Part shown: piece after piece, positions 16,988 through 25,154 of the stretch
How positions within the stretch are numbered: the stretch's first letter is position 1
How the letters are laid out: every line of letters begins with the position of its first letter
Source of the DNA: Fibrobacter intestinalis
GTDB taxonomy: Bacteria; Fibrobacterota; Fibrobacteria; Fibrobacterales; Fibrobacteraceae
NCBI RefSeq assembly: GCF_900167415.1
Contig: NZ_FUWU01000033.1
Span: 1 to 35,873 of the forward strand
Length of the DNA: 35,873 bases
Reading direction: 5' to 3'
Notes under the pieces: model-generated
Told to the model about the DNA's origin: nothing
What the model saw: only the letters and a program-made list of their open reading frames with translations
Databases searched by the model: none
Position numbers and translations under genes: made by a program

Positions 16988-17071
16988 GCCGGGGTGGTGA
17001 AATTGGTAGACGCGCTGGACTCAAAATCCAGTAGAGGCAACTCTGTGAGGGTTCGATTCCCTCCCCCGGCA
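16988..17071 (+). tRNA. tRNA-Leu(CAA)
   Basis: The cloverleaf is complete: acceptor GCCGGGG pairs with CCCCGGC (17064-17070), the anticodon loop CTCAAAA gives anticodon CAA (reads UUG), the long variable arm marks a class II tRNA, and the T arm is GAGGG-TTCGATT-CCCTC. The discriminator base is A at 17071. CCA is not encoded, so it must be added by a CCA-adding enzyme. Confidence 0.96.
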
Positions 17072-17094
17072 CTATATCGAACTGCTGAGGTTCA

Positions 17095-17808
17095 ATGAAA
17101 ACGACATTCAAAATCTTCTGTGCTTTTCTTTTCGCGGTTTCCGTTTCGTTTGCGCAAGACGATTTTGACAACTATGCAGCCGATGACACGACAGAAGAAG
17201 CTGTAGAGGATTCCTATTCCGCGGGTTCCGCAAATTCCTCGGACAGCGAATGGGCGGGCTTTGACTACGAAAGCGCCGGACTGACCCAGTGGGAATTCCA
17301 GCAGGCCAAAGAAAACGGCGTCAGCCGCGACAAACTGACTCAATTGACCGAACTGGGCATTCGCCCGTCAGAATATCTGCAAGAGCCTTGGAAACGCCTC
17401 GGCGTATCCGAAGAAGATTGGCTGAGTTCCCGCGCCAAAGGTTTGGAAGATTCCGACATTGACCGTACTTATCGCAATCATTCGGGAGAACAAAACATCG
17501 CCTACCTTTCCGCTCTCGTTCCTTCCCTTTACCAGTGGAAACACGACGAAACGGTAAAAGCAATCTGGATGGATGCTCTTTGGGTGGTCGGCGTAGCAGG
17601 TCTGACTTATTTTGCGGTCAATAGCGACGAATATGACAATACCTGGGTTTACTGGTTGATTCCCGTCCTTGGAGCTCATATTTGGTCCTTTGCCGATGCC
17701 TTCTTCAATACCCAGTGGGCAAACAACCCCGACGCCGACCGCTTTAGCATGGGAGTCGGTCCTAGTTTGAATCGCGGAGTCGCGGGCGTTCTTCAAATAC
17801 GCTTCTAA
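17095..17808 (+). CDS. Secreted or membrane hypothetical protein
   Basis: The 237-aa protein has a clear signal peptide (cleavage after SFAQ, about residue 20), an acidic Ser/Asp/Glu-rich stretch (21-55), a charged helical middle, and two hydrophobic segments (about 155-175 and 182-203). It ends in [11 protein letters not shown]; the terminal Phe and alternating pattern could be a beta-strand end, but no barrel is evident. I recognise no family. It starts 23 bases after the tRNA (TGAGG upstream) and panD begins immediately after its stop. Confidence 0.75.
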   Translation: MKTTFKIFCAFLFAVSVSFAQDDFDNYAADDTTEEAVEDSYSAGSANSSDSEWAGFDYESAGLTQWEFQQAKENGVSRDKLTQLTELGIRPSEYLQEPWKRLGVSEEDWLSSRAKGLEDSDIDRTYRNHSGEQNIAYLSALVPSLYQWKHDETVKAIWMDALWVVGVAGLTYFAVNSDEYDNTWVYWLIPVLGAHIWSFADAFFNTQWANNPDADRFSMGVGPSLNRGVAGVLQIRF

Positions 17809-17809
17809 A

Positions 17810-18157
17810 ATGCAAACCGATTTTCTGAAATGTAAAATCCATCGCGCAACTGTAACCGATGCGAATTTAAATTATGAAGGTTCCATCACTATCGATAAAG
17901 CTTTGCTGGACGCTGCAGGAATTCTTCCCTTTGAAAAAGTCGGCGTTCTGGACATCAATAACGGTGCTCGTTTTGATACCTATGTCATCGAAGGGGAAGC
18001 CGAGTCCGGCACAATCTGTTTAAATGGCGCTGCCGCCAGAATGGTGCAAAAGGGCGATCTGGTCATTATCGTTTCGTATGTTTCTTTGACTCCGGAAGAA
18101 GCAAAGACATGGAAACCGACCATTGTAAAAGTAAACGCCCAAAACAAGCCGCTCTAA
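17810..18157 (+). CDS. panD: Aspartate 1-decarboxylase precursor
   Basis: PanD makes beta-alanine from L-aspartate for pantothenate and CoA. The 115-aa chain has the conserved start [11 protein letters not shown] (Lys9, His11), the self-cleavage site YEGSITID (Gly24-Ser25, where Ser25 becomes the pyruvoyl group), the [10 protein letters not shown] stretch and the terminal GDLVIIVSY. Length is typical. The neighbours are not other pan genes. Confidence 0.96.
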   Translation: MQTDFLKCKIHRATVTDANLNYEGSITIDKALLDAAGILPFEKVGVLDINNGARFDTYVIEGEAESGTICLNGAAARMVQKGDLVIIVSYVSLTPEEAKTWKPTIVKVNAQNKPL

Positions 18158-18174
18158 ATCGCTATATTTACAGC

Positions 18175-18567
18175 GTGCGCATTTTCAAAGCAATCATCCC
18201 CGTTTTTTATTTGACCTTTCTTCTTTGTTCTTGCAAGGAAGAGGTTCAAATCGTACCTGAAATCCGTGAAACGCCGGGAGACATACAAGTCCTGAACTCC
18301 AGCGGCATCCCGGGTGCTGCGGTCAAAATGCGCGACTATTTGCGTTCACAAGGTTTCGACGTCATCGAAATGAGCAACGACAACCTCTGGAATTACGAAG
18401 AAACCATCATCGCCATCCGAAATCCTCACTGGGCAGGGGCCGAAGCCCTTGCCAAAGCCCTCCATACGACAAATGTCATCCCTTTAAAAAACAAGCAGAA
18501 ACTTGTGGATGCAACCGTATTCGTGGGAAAAGATTTTGAAAAAATCACACAAACAGGAACACCATGA
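18175..18567 (+). CDS. LytR_C-domain lipoprotein
   Basis: I start this at GTG 18175, because it gives a compact signal peptide (VRIFKAIIPVFYLTFLLCSC) with lipobox Cys20; the ATG at 18109 lies inside panD. The 130-aa product has one LytR/CpsA/Psr C-terminal domain (about 36-125: IQVLNSSGIPGAAVKM, RSQGFDVIEM), a small domain found in cell-wall and polysaccharide-related proteins. The stop overlaps the rsfS start (ATGA). The domain is often placed next to rsfS (ybeB) in other bacteria as part of LytR genes, so the linkage is meaningful. Confidence 0.75.
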   Translation: MRIFKAIIPVFYLTFLLCSCKEEVQIVPEIRETPGDIQVLNSSGIPGAAVKMRDYLRSQGFDVIEMSNDNLWNYEETIIAIRNPHWAGAEALAKALHTTNVIPLKNKQKLVDATVFVGKDFEKITQTGTP

Positions 18568-19154
18568 CAACAGCAAAAAAAACGGCAACCAAAACCGTTA
18601 CCAAAAAAACAACTGTAAAAAAAACGGCTACCAAAACTGCGGCTAAAGCGACTGAAAAAAAGACGACGGCAAAAGCCTCTGTAAAGAAAGCCGAAAAGAA
18701 AACAGTCGTCAAGAAGACGGCAAAGACAACGAAAAAAGTTTCATCCCAAAAAACATATTCAGAAGCCGTACAAGCGGCGGCGAAAATTTTATTTGAATTG
18801 CGCGCGCAAAAGTTGCAACTCATCGATCTGCGCGGCATTTCGGAAACCTCGGACTTCATGCTGCTCGCGACTTGCGAAAGCGAAGCCCAAATGCAAGCCA
18901 TCCTGACCGAACTCGATAAAAATTTCAAACACCAAAAGTTACAGCACCGCACCGAGTACAAGCCCGGCATCAATATGCGCTGGGCGGTTTTCGACGCCGG
19001 GTTCGATTTAATCGTCCAACTTTTTGAAGAAGGAAAACGAGACGAACTCGCCTTGGACAAACTCTACAGCGATGCTCCTATCACTGAACTCGAAGAAAAA
19101 AACTTTATCCAGAAGACAACCAAAAAGGCCAAAGCTAAAGATGACCTCATTTAA
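18564..19154 (+). CDS. rsfS: Ribosome silencing factor with lysine-rich N-terminal extension
   Basis: Residues 63-175 are an RsfS/YbeB/iojap domain (LIDLRGISETSDFMLLAT, INMRWAVFDAGFDLIVQLF), which binds ribosomal protein uL14 and blocks joining of the subunits during starvation. Unusually, residues 1-62 are a low-complexity Lys/Thr/Ala tail resembling bacterial histone-H1-like tails; normal RsfS is about 105-120 aa, this one is 196. A short Lys-rich C-tail is also present. The tail reads cleanly in frame and starts at an ATGA overlap. Its end overlaps argS by 14 bases. Confidence 0.88.
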   Translation: MTTAKKTATKTVTKKTTVKKTATKTAAKATEKKTTAKASVKKAEKKTVVKKTAKTTKKVSSQKTYSEAVQAAAKILFELRAQKLQLIDLRGISETSDFMLLATCESEAQMQAILTELDKNFKHQKLQHRTEYKPGINMRWAVFDAGFDLIVQLFEEGKRDELALDKLYSDAPITELEEKNFIQKTTKKAKAKDDLI

Positions 19155-20853
19155 CGAAGAAATCGCCAAAGCCGTCGCCGCAACGGGTGCGTTTGAACAG
19201 GATCAAGCCAAAAAACTCATCACGATTCCGAACGACACGGAACACGGCAACTTTTCCCTTCCCTGCTTTGCTCTGGCAAAGACCCTGCACAAAGCACCCA
19301 AGCAAATCGCCGAAGACCTGGCCGCCAAAATCCAGCTGCCCGCCGGAATTTCCAAAGTAGAAGCCATCGCCGGCTACTTGAACTTTTTCATCGACAGAAA
19401 ATTCCTCGCCGAGTCCATTTTGGAAAGCATTGCCCAAGGCGGACTGGAATACGGCCACGCAGCCCCGAATGGAAAAGTCGTCTGCATCGACTACAGCTCG
19501 CCGAATATCGGTAAGGAACTCGCCTTTCACCATCTGCGTTCCACGATGATAGGAAACAGCCTTGCTCGCATTTACAAGGCATTTGGCTACAAGGTAGAAC
19601 GCATCAACCACCTGGGGGACTGGGGAACCGCTTTTGGCAAACTCATCGTGATGTATCTGCGGGAAAAACTTCCAACCGACCAAGCCACGCTGGATTCCCT
19701 GACGGTTAAAGAACTCAACGTTCTGTACGCCAGTTTTTCCAAAGCCGCTAAAACGGAACCCGAGTTGGAAAACGCCGCCCGGGACGCCTTTTCCAAATTG
19801 GAAAAAGGCGACGAATTTTACCGGAAATTATGGTTGGCCTTCCGCGCGGCGACCCTCAAAGAATTGATGCGCATCTACAAAATGATGGGCGTGGACTTTG
19901 ACCACTATACGGGAGAATCGTTCTACGAAGACAAAATGCCCGCCGTCATTGACGCCCTCCGCGAAAAGAACCTGCTGGAACGCAGCGAGGAAAGGGACGT
20001 CGTAAAACTCGACGAGTACAAGCTGAACCCTTGCCTCATCCGCAAAAGCGACGGCAGTACGTTGTATGCCACCCGCGATCTCGCCGCCGCGATTTACCGC
20101 AAAAAAGAATACAACTTCGACAAATGCCTTTATGTGGTGGATCTCGGGCAATCCCTGCACTTCAAGCAGATCAAGCTCGTTCTCAAAAAGATGGGTTACG
20201 ACTGGTCTGACGCCCTCGTCCACATTCCGTTCGGCGTCATTCTAAACCTGATCGACGGCAAGTGGGAAAAAGGAAAGACCCGCACAGGAACAGCCAGCCT
20301 TCTCCGGGATGTCATCGAAGCGGCACAAAAGAAAATCTTGGAATTTATCGATCAAAAAAATCCGGATTTGGAAAACAAGGAATTGATTGCCCAGCAAATT
20401 GGCATTAGCGCGCTGACTTTCAACGATTTGAAAAATCACCGGATGATGGATGTCAAATTCGATTGGGATTCCGCTTTGAGTTTTGACGGAGCGACCGGAC
20501 CTTATGTCCAAAATGCGCACGTTCGCCTTTGCAGCATTATGCGGAAAGCGGGCTACGACGTTCAGCAACAAGACGTGAATTTTGAACAATTAACAGACGA
20601 TGCCGCCTACGAACTGATCAAGCTGCTCGCCCAAAAAGCGGACCGCATTCGCAAAGCCTGCGAAACCGACGAGCCGAGCGAGCTTGCGCAATACTCCTTG
20701 GACATCGCGGGCGCAGCACACAAATTCATTCACGACGACCGCGTCCTCGGAAGCCCGGAAGAAAAATCCAGGCTCTTCCTCGTCAAATGTACGCAAATCG
20801 TTCTGGAAGACGTTCTGAACCTGCTAGGGCTTTTCCCCGTGCGGAATATGTAA
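19141..20853 (+). CDS. argS: Arginyl-tRNA synthetase
   Basis: The 570-aa class I synthetase has the N-terminal Add1 domain (about 1-85), the catalytic Rossmann fold with SPNIGKELAFHHLRS, GDWGTAFGK, the KMSKS-region equivalent KGKTRTG, and the C-terminal DALR anticodon-binding domain (about 455-570, ending GLFPVRNM). The HIGH motif is unusual: the place of HxGH reads A128-F-H-H131. Start is ATG 19141, overlapping rsfS; the upstream ATG at 19024 is inside rsfS. Confidence 0.95.
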   Translation: MTSFNEEIAKAVAATGAFEQDQAKKLITIPNDTEHGNFSLPCFALAKTLHKAPKQIAEDLAAKIQLPAGISKVEAIAGYLNFFIDRKFLAESILESIAQGGLEYGHAAPNGKVVCIDYSSPNIGKELAFHHLRSTMIGNSLARIYKAFGYKVERINHLGDWGTAFGKLIVMYLREKLPTDQATLDSLTVKELNVLYASFSKAAKTEPELENAARDAFSKLEKGDEFYRKLWLAFRAATLKELMRIYKMMGVDFDHYTGESFYEDKMPAVIDALREKNLLERSEERDVVKLDEYKLNPCLIRKSDGSTLYATRDLAAAIYRKKEYNFDKCLYVVDLGQSLHFKQIKLVLKKMGYDWSDALVHIPFGVILNLIDGKWEKGKTRTGTASLLRDVIEAAQKKILEFIDQKNPDLENKELIAQQIGISALTFNDLKNHRMMDVKFDWDSALSFDGATGPYVQNAHVRLCSIMRKAGYDVQQQDVNFEQLTDDAAYELIKLLAQKADRIRKACETDEPSELAQYSLDIAGAAHKFIHDDRVLGSPEEKSRLFLVKCTQIVLEDVLNLLGLFPVRNM

Positions 20854-20856
20854 AAG

Positions 20857-21915
20857 ATGAACAGGCAAAATTCCATTTCCGCTCTGCTGGATAAAGCGAC
20901 GACATCGAGACTCGCTCCCGACGAAGCGCTTTTCCTTTTGCAGAATGCGGATTGGACGGAAATCGTCCACGCCGCCAATGCCGTTCGGAATGCCAGACTC
21001 CCCGGAAAACGTGTCGGCTATACGGTTTATCGGATCATCAACTATACCAATATCTGCTCCATCCTTTGCGACTTTTGCGCTTTTTCCCGAAAAGCGGGCG
21101 AAGCAGGTGCCTATACGCTTTCCCTTGAAAAAATTCGGGAGAAAGCACTGGAAGCCAAAACCCTAGGCGCAGACCAAATTTTTTTGCAAGGCGGAGTCCA
21201 TGAAGATCTGCCGCTGGAGTACTACACCGATATTCTTTCCCTGCTTTCAAAAGATCTCGGCATGAGCGTTCGCGGTTTTTCTCCCGTTGAACTGGTACAC
21301 ATTGCCAAAGCGCACCAATTAACCCTAGAAGAACTTCTTCGGCTTTTTAAAAATGCCGGACTTTCGTCCGTTCCCGGAGCCGGAGCCGAAATCCTTTCCG
21401 ACAGAATCCGAAAGGAACTCAGCCCGAAAAAACTGACAGCAAAAGAATGGCGAGACACGCTGGCGGTCTGTCAAAAAAATGGACTTCCCGGCAGTGCCAA
21501 TATCGTCATCGGATCCAAGGAATCGCCGCAAGATATTATTGAACATCTGGAACTGGTACGCAACCTTCAAGACGAAACTTCCGGAATCAAAAGCTTTGTC
21601 GCATGGACATTTCAACCGCAAACGGACAAATTCCCCATCCGCCATGTATCTCCAGCGGAATACCTAAAAGTCCTTGGACTTTGCCGACTTTACTTTGACA
21701 ACATCCGTCACATTGAAGTTTCCGTTCTAGGAATGGGAAAAGCTATTGGTGAACTAGGACTCCTTTCTGGAGCCGACGATATCAACAGTATCGTTCTAGA
21801 AGAAAACGTTTTGGTTTCCCAAGGAATCCGCAGCATTGCCGAAGCCGAGGACTTTATCCGAAATGCGGGATTTATTCCCTACCGACGGGACTTGAATTTC
21901 AGCGGCGACGATTAA
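20857..21915 (+). CDS. mqnC: Cyclic dehypoxanthinyl futalosine synthase
   Basis: MqnC is the radical-SAM enzyme that cyclises dehypoxanthine futalosine in the futalosine route to menaquinone. The 352-aa chain has NYTNICSILCDFCAF with the [4Fe-4S] cysteines C67, C71 and C74, QGGVHEDLPLEYY, PGAGAEILSDRIRKELSP and WTFQP, all MqnC-type signatures. MqnE is related, but GAEILSDR and the substrate-side pattern favour MqnC. It begins three bases after argS; a UbiD decarboxylase for the same pathway lies two genes downstream. Confidence 0.9.
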   Translation: MNRQNSISALLDKATTSRLAPDEALFLLQNADWTEIVHAANAVRNARLPGKRVGYTVYRIINYTNICSILCDFCAFSRKAGEAGAYTLSLEKIREKALEAKTLGADQIFLQGGVHEDLPLEYYTDILSLLSKDLGMSVRGFSPVELVHIAKAHQLTLEELLRLFKNAGLSSVPGAGAEILSDRIRKELSPKKLTAKEWRDTLAVCQKNGLPGSANIVIGSKESPQDIIEHLELVRNLQDETSGIKSFVAWTFQPQTDKFPIRHVSPAEYLKVLGLCRLYFDNIRHIEVSVLGMGKAIGELGLLSGADDINSIVLEENVLVSQGIRSIAEAEDFIRNAGFIPYRRDLNFSGDD

Positions 21916-21918
21916 GCT

Positions 21919-22851
21919 ATGCGAACGCGAACTCGATTCAGGCGCCTACAGATCGACGAGATTCTGCACGTCGTCCCAGCGGAGAGTTCTATAGCCATCG
22001 GCAACCTAAAACAAATCCGGATATACAGTCTGGTCCTAGCAAGCCAGAGGATTCCCCATCAAATTTTGCGGGATAAGCGGGGACCTTACAAACTTTCCGT
22101 ATGGGGTAAATACCAAGAGTCCGCATCCCAGCAAATCGCCCTTTACATTCAAGAAAATCCTCCCCAACCGGAAAATCCCCCTTTAGCGCTCCGCTTTAAA
22201 ATTTCACCGCTCCTCATTCTTTCCCTTCCTGCGGTTCTGACCCTTCTTCAATTTTCCCGCTATGGCAGCCGCTGGTATCACACCGGAATCGCCGATGCAG
22301 AAAAAATTCTGTCTGGAGATTGGTGGCGTCCCATTACCGCTCTCACTTTGCACGGGAATGCACACCATCTGGCTTCCAACCTGATTTCCGGCTATATTGT
22401 TTTGAACCTGCTGGCATTCCGCTTGCCTCTCGCCCGCATCGCTCTCCCCATCGCCGTAGCATCCGCAGTGGCCAATTTTTTTGTCGCCCTCACCGTGCAA
22501 GAGGATTTTCGTTCTCTCGGTTTTTCCACTTTTGTCTTTTGTGCAATCGGTACTCTCGGCACCATTGAATTTCGCCTGCTGCCTTTGAAAACGGGCAATG
22601 TCCTGCGACGTTTCACTCCGCTTTTCGCCAGCGCGCTCTTAGCCATTTTTCTGGGCATCGGCGAAAACGCCGATATTCTTTCCCATTTTTATGGTTTTGC
22701 ATTAGGACTCATCGTCGGCTTTTTACCGTCGAAAAAAAGTCTCCTCTGGGGAGAAAAAAGAACAACCTTGGACTTTCTCTTCTGGATTCTCTATTTTGCG
22801 ATCTTTGCCTTCGCCTGGCGGCGGGCAATTTTATTATCTTTATCGGTATAA
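21919..22851 (+). CDS. Rhomboid-like intramembrane serine protease
   Basis: The 310-aa protein has a cytosolic N-terminal part (about 1-95) followed by about six or seven helices. Rhomboid marks are GDWWRPITALTLHGNAHHLASN, LGFST with candidate nucleophile Ser203 (the usual GxSG here ends in Thr) and SHFYG with candidate His256. The dyad is therefore present, so activity is plausible. Rhomboids cleave substrates within the membrane. Only three bases separate it from mqnC and its stop overlaps the next ATG (TAATG), so it is in the operon, perhaps by chance of gene order. Confidence 0.78.
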   Translation: MRTRTRFRRLQIDEILHVVPAESSIAIGNLKQIRIYSLVLASQRIPHQILRDKRGPYKLSVWGKYQESASQQIALYIQENPPQPENPPLALRFKISPLLILSLPAVLTLLQFSRYGSRWYHTGIADAEKILSGDWWRPITALTLHGNAHHLASNLISGYIVLNLLAFRLPLARIALPIAVASAVANFFVALTVQEDFRSLGFSTFVFCAIGTLGTIEFRLLPLKTGNVLRRFTPLFASALLAIFLGIGENADILSHFYGFALGLIVGFLPSKKSLLWGEKRTTLDFLFWILYFAIFAFAWRRAILLSLSV

Positions 22852-23333
22852 TGGGAAACATTATTCAAACTTCCGGTTTTTCAATTCAGGACAATGAAGC
22901 GAACAAACTCCTTCACGTATTTCCATTGATTCTGAATGTCGGCGATTCGCCTGCGCTTTTGTTCCGTCTGGATGCGCCACTTGCCGTTGGCACGAGCGTT
23001 TCTTATCGGCTTGTCGCTGGTTTCCGGATTTTGAACTGGAAAGGGAAAATCACTTCTGTCCAAAAAAACGACTGGACTGCGGAATTGCAGGAAGGCCCGT
23101 TTTCCTTTTTTCAAGTGAAGCACTCCGTACAAAAAACAGGTGACTTGTTGGAATTGACAGACGAAATTTATTTTGGCGGAGAAGCTCCCGAATTGGCGGT
23201 CGCCATGCGGAATGCCAGACTGCTTTACGCGTTTAAAGATCGAGCCGATTTGCTCCAAGCCCAAGACTCTTACGAATCCCACCGCAAGACCGAAAGCTTC
23301 AAAGCATTCAATGCCGGATTGTCTGCGGGCTGA
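22851..23333 (+). CDS. SRPBCC-family ligand-binding protein
   Basis: The 160-aa protein has the order of a START/SRPBCC fold: a hydrophobic pocket half (SYRLVAGFRILNWKGKITSV), a GPFSFFQVKHSVQK strand and a late acidic strand (LLELTDEIYFGG), then an end helix. This fold binds hydrophobic ligands such as polyketides, lipids or quinone-like molecules. It overlaps the rhomboid stop (TAATG) and precedes the UbiD gene by nine bases, so a link to menaquinone intermediates is possible but only inferred from place. Confidence 0.65.
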   Translation: MGNIIQTSGFSIQDNEANKLLHVFPLILNVGDSPALLFRLDAPLAVGTSVSYRLVAGFRILNWKGKITSVQKNDWTAELQEGPFSFFQVKHSVQKTGDLLELTDEIYFGGEAPELAVAMRNARLLYAFKDRADLLQAQDSYESHRKTESFKAFNAGLSAG

Positions 23334-23342
23334 CGGAGAGCC

Positions 23343-25154
23343 ATGCCCTACAAATCCTTAGAAAGCGCGCTTTTAGATTTAGAAAAGCACGGGATGCTCT
23401 TGCGCATTTCCGAAGAGGTTTCTCCCGATTTAATCATGCCCAAAATGGCAGAAATCGCCACTCAAGAAAACCTGCCCGCTCTCCTTTTTGAACGCGTTCA
23501 GAATTCCCCATTCCGTGCTGCGGCAAATATCTTTGGCAGTCGTGAACGCATCCATTTTCTATTTCGCAAAACCCTCCAACGTACAAAAACGGCTATTGAT
23601 TTTCACGCCAATCCCGTCGAAGTTTTAAAACGGCCCCAAAACTGGTTTTCGCTTCCCTCTATAGGATGCTTCGTTCTTCCCGTCAAAAGTTTTGCTTCTC
23701 CGGTTCTGCAAGAAACAACCCGTCTCAGCGACTTGCCGCAAATTCGTCTGCACGCCAAAGACGGCGGCACTTTTTTAACTCTCCCGCAAGTCTTTTCGCA
23801 ACAGCCCGAAGAACGGCAGCTGCTAAAATCCAATCTCGGAATGTATCGCATTCAAACATCCGGCAACCAGTATGTGCAAAATCAAGAATGCGGTCTCCAT
23901 TACCAAATCGAACGGGGCATTGCCAGGCACCATGAAGCGGCAATTCAAAAAGGCGAACCGCTGAAAGTCAGCATTTGGCTAGGAGGACCTCCCGCCCAGA
24001 CGTTGGCCGCCATTATGCCAATGCCTGCGAATCTTTCCGAACTGATTTTTGCCGGTCTTTTAAACGGTCGCGGTTTTCGCTATACGCATCTGGACGGTTA
24101 TACGATTTCTTCCGATGCGGATTTTTGCATTTTAGGCGAGCTAGCTCCTACGCTAAAACCCGAAGGCCCTTTTGGCGACCATCTGGGCTACTATTCCGAC
24201 AGGCACGATTTTCCCTACCTGAACGTCAAAAAAGTTTTTTGCAAAAAAAATGCCATCTATCCGTTTACAACCGTCGGCAGGCCGCCTCAGGAAGATTCCA
24301 TTTTTGGAGAGTTCATCGCAGAAATAGTGAAACCGATGGTGCCGCAATCCGTTCCGGGAGTAGATGAAATAAACGCCGTGGATGCCGCTGGAGTGCATCC
24401 TCTGCTGCTTGCCATCGGAAAAGAACGCTACCGCCCCTATGTCAAAGACCGAGAACCGATGGAGCTTTTAAAAGAAGCCAACGCCCTTCTCGGATTCAAT
24501 CAAGTTTCTCTTTCCAAATATGTTTTCATCACCGCCCGAGAAGACGCTCCGGATTTACGCACGACAAAATACGTCGATTATTTCACGCACGTTTTAGAAC
24601 AAATTCACTTTGATCGGGATATTCATTTTCAAACAGAAACAACGATAGACACGCTGGATTACTCCGGACGCTCTCTGAATCATGGATCCAAAGTCATCTT
24701 TGCTACCGCCGGGCAAAAAATTCGTCAGCTCGGCCATTCGGAATCGGATTTGTCCTTATTGCATTTGCCCTTTGGATTTTCCAACCCCAAGTTGGTCTTT
24801 CCCGGAGTTCTCGCCATACAAGCGACGACCGCAGCAAAAATTTCCGAATTCGTACAAACGCTGGAAAATTTTCCATACCGAAACAATTATCCGCTGATAA
24901 CTATCGCCGACGACTCCCATTTTACCGCAAAAAATTTGGAAAACTGGATGTGGGTGACATTTACCCGCAGCAACCCGGCCTCTGACATCTATGGTTTTCA
25001 GGAGCAATTTCGCCATAAGCACTGGACTTGTCAAAGTCCTCTGATTATTGACTCTCGCCTAAAATCGCAAATGCAAAGCCCCATTGAAGACGACCCCAAA
25101 ATCGAAAAACTTGCCCGTGAAATTCTGCATCAAGCGCAAAAGAGAAAGCCATGA
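23343..25154 (+). CDS. UbiD-family decarboxylase, probably menaquinone biosynthesis
   Basis: The 603-aa protein belongs to the prenylated-FMN-dependent UbiD family: LEKHGMLLRISEEVSPDL start, LGGPPAQTLAA in the middle, APTLKPEGPFGDHLGYYS and the late VTFTRSNPASDIYGF. In futalosine-pathway bacteria a UbiD-like enzyme (menaquinone decarboxylase of the SCO4490 type) removes the carboxylate of dihydroxynaphthoate, and mqnC is two genes upstream, so that role is likely. GGAG precedes the ATG. It needs a UbiX-type prenylated FMN maker, which is not in the window. The stop overlaps the next start (ATGA). Confidence 0.85.
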   Translation: MPYKSLESALLDLEKHGMLLRISEEVSPDLIMPKMAEIATQENLPALLFERVQNSPFRAAANIFGSRERIHFLFRKTLQRTKTAIDFHANPVEVLKRPQNWFSLPSIGCFVLPVKSFASPVLQETTRLSDLPQIRLHAKDGGTFLTLPQVFSQQPEERQLLKSNLGMYRIQTSGNQYVQNQECGLHYQIERGIARHHEAAIQKGEPLKVSIWLGGPPAQTLAAIMPMPANLSELIFAGLLNGRGFRYTHLDGYTISSDADFCILGELAPTLKPEGPFGDHLGYYSDRHDFPYLNVKKVFCKKNAIYPFTTVGRPPQEDSIFGEFIAEIVKPMVPQSVPGVDEINAVDAAGVHPLLLAIGKERYRPYVKDREPMELLKEANALLGFNQVSLSKYVFITAREDAPDLRTTKYVDYFTHVLEQIHFDRDIHFQTETTIDTLDYSGRSLNHGSKVIFATAGQKIRQLGHSESDLSLLHLPFGFSNPKLVFPGVLAIQATTAAKISEFVQTLENFPYRNNYPLITIADDSHFTAKNLENWMWVTFTRSNPASDIYGFQEQFRHKHWTCQSPLIIDSRLKSQMQSPIEDDPKIEKLAREILHQAQKRKP

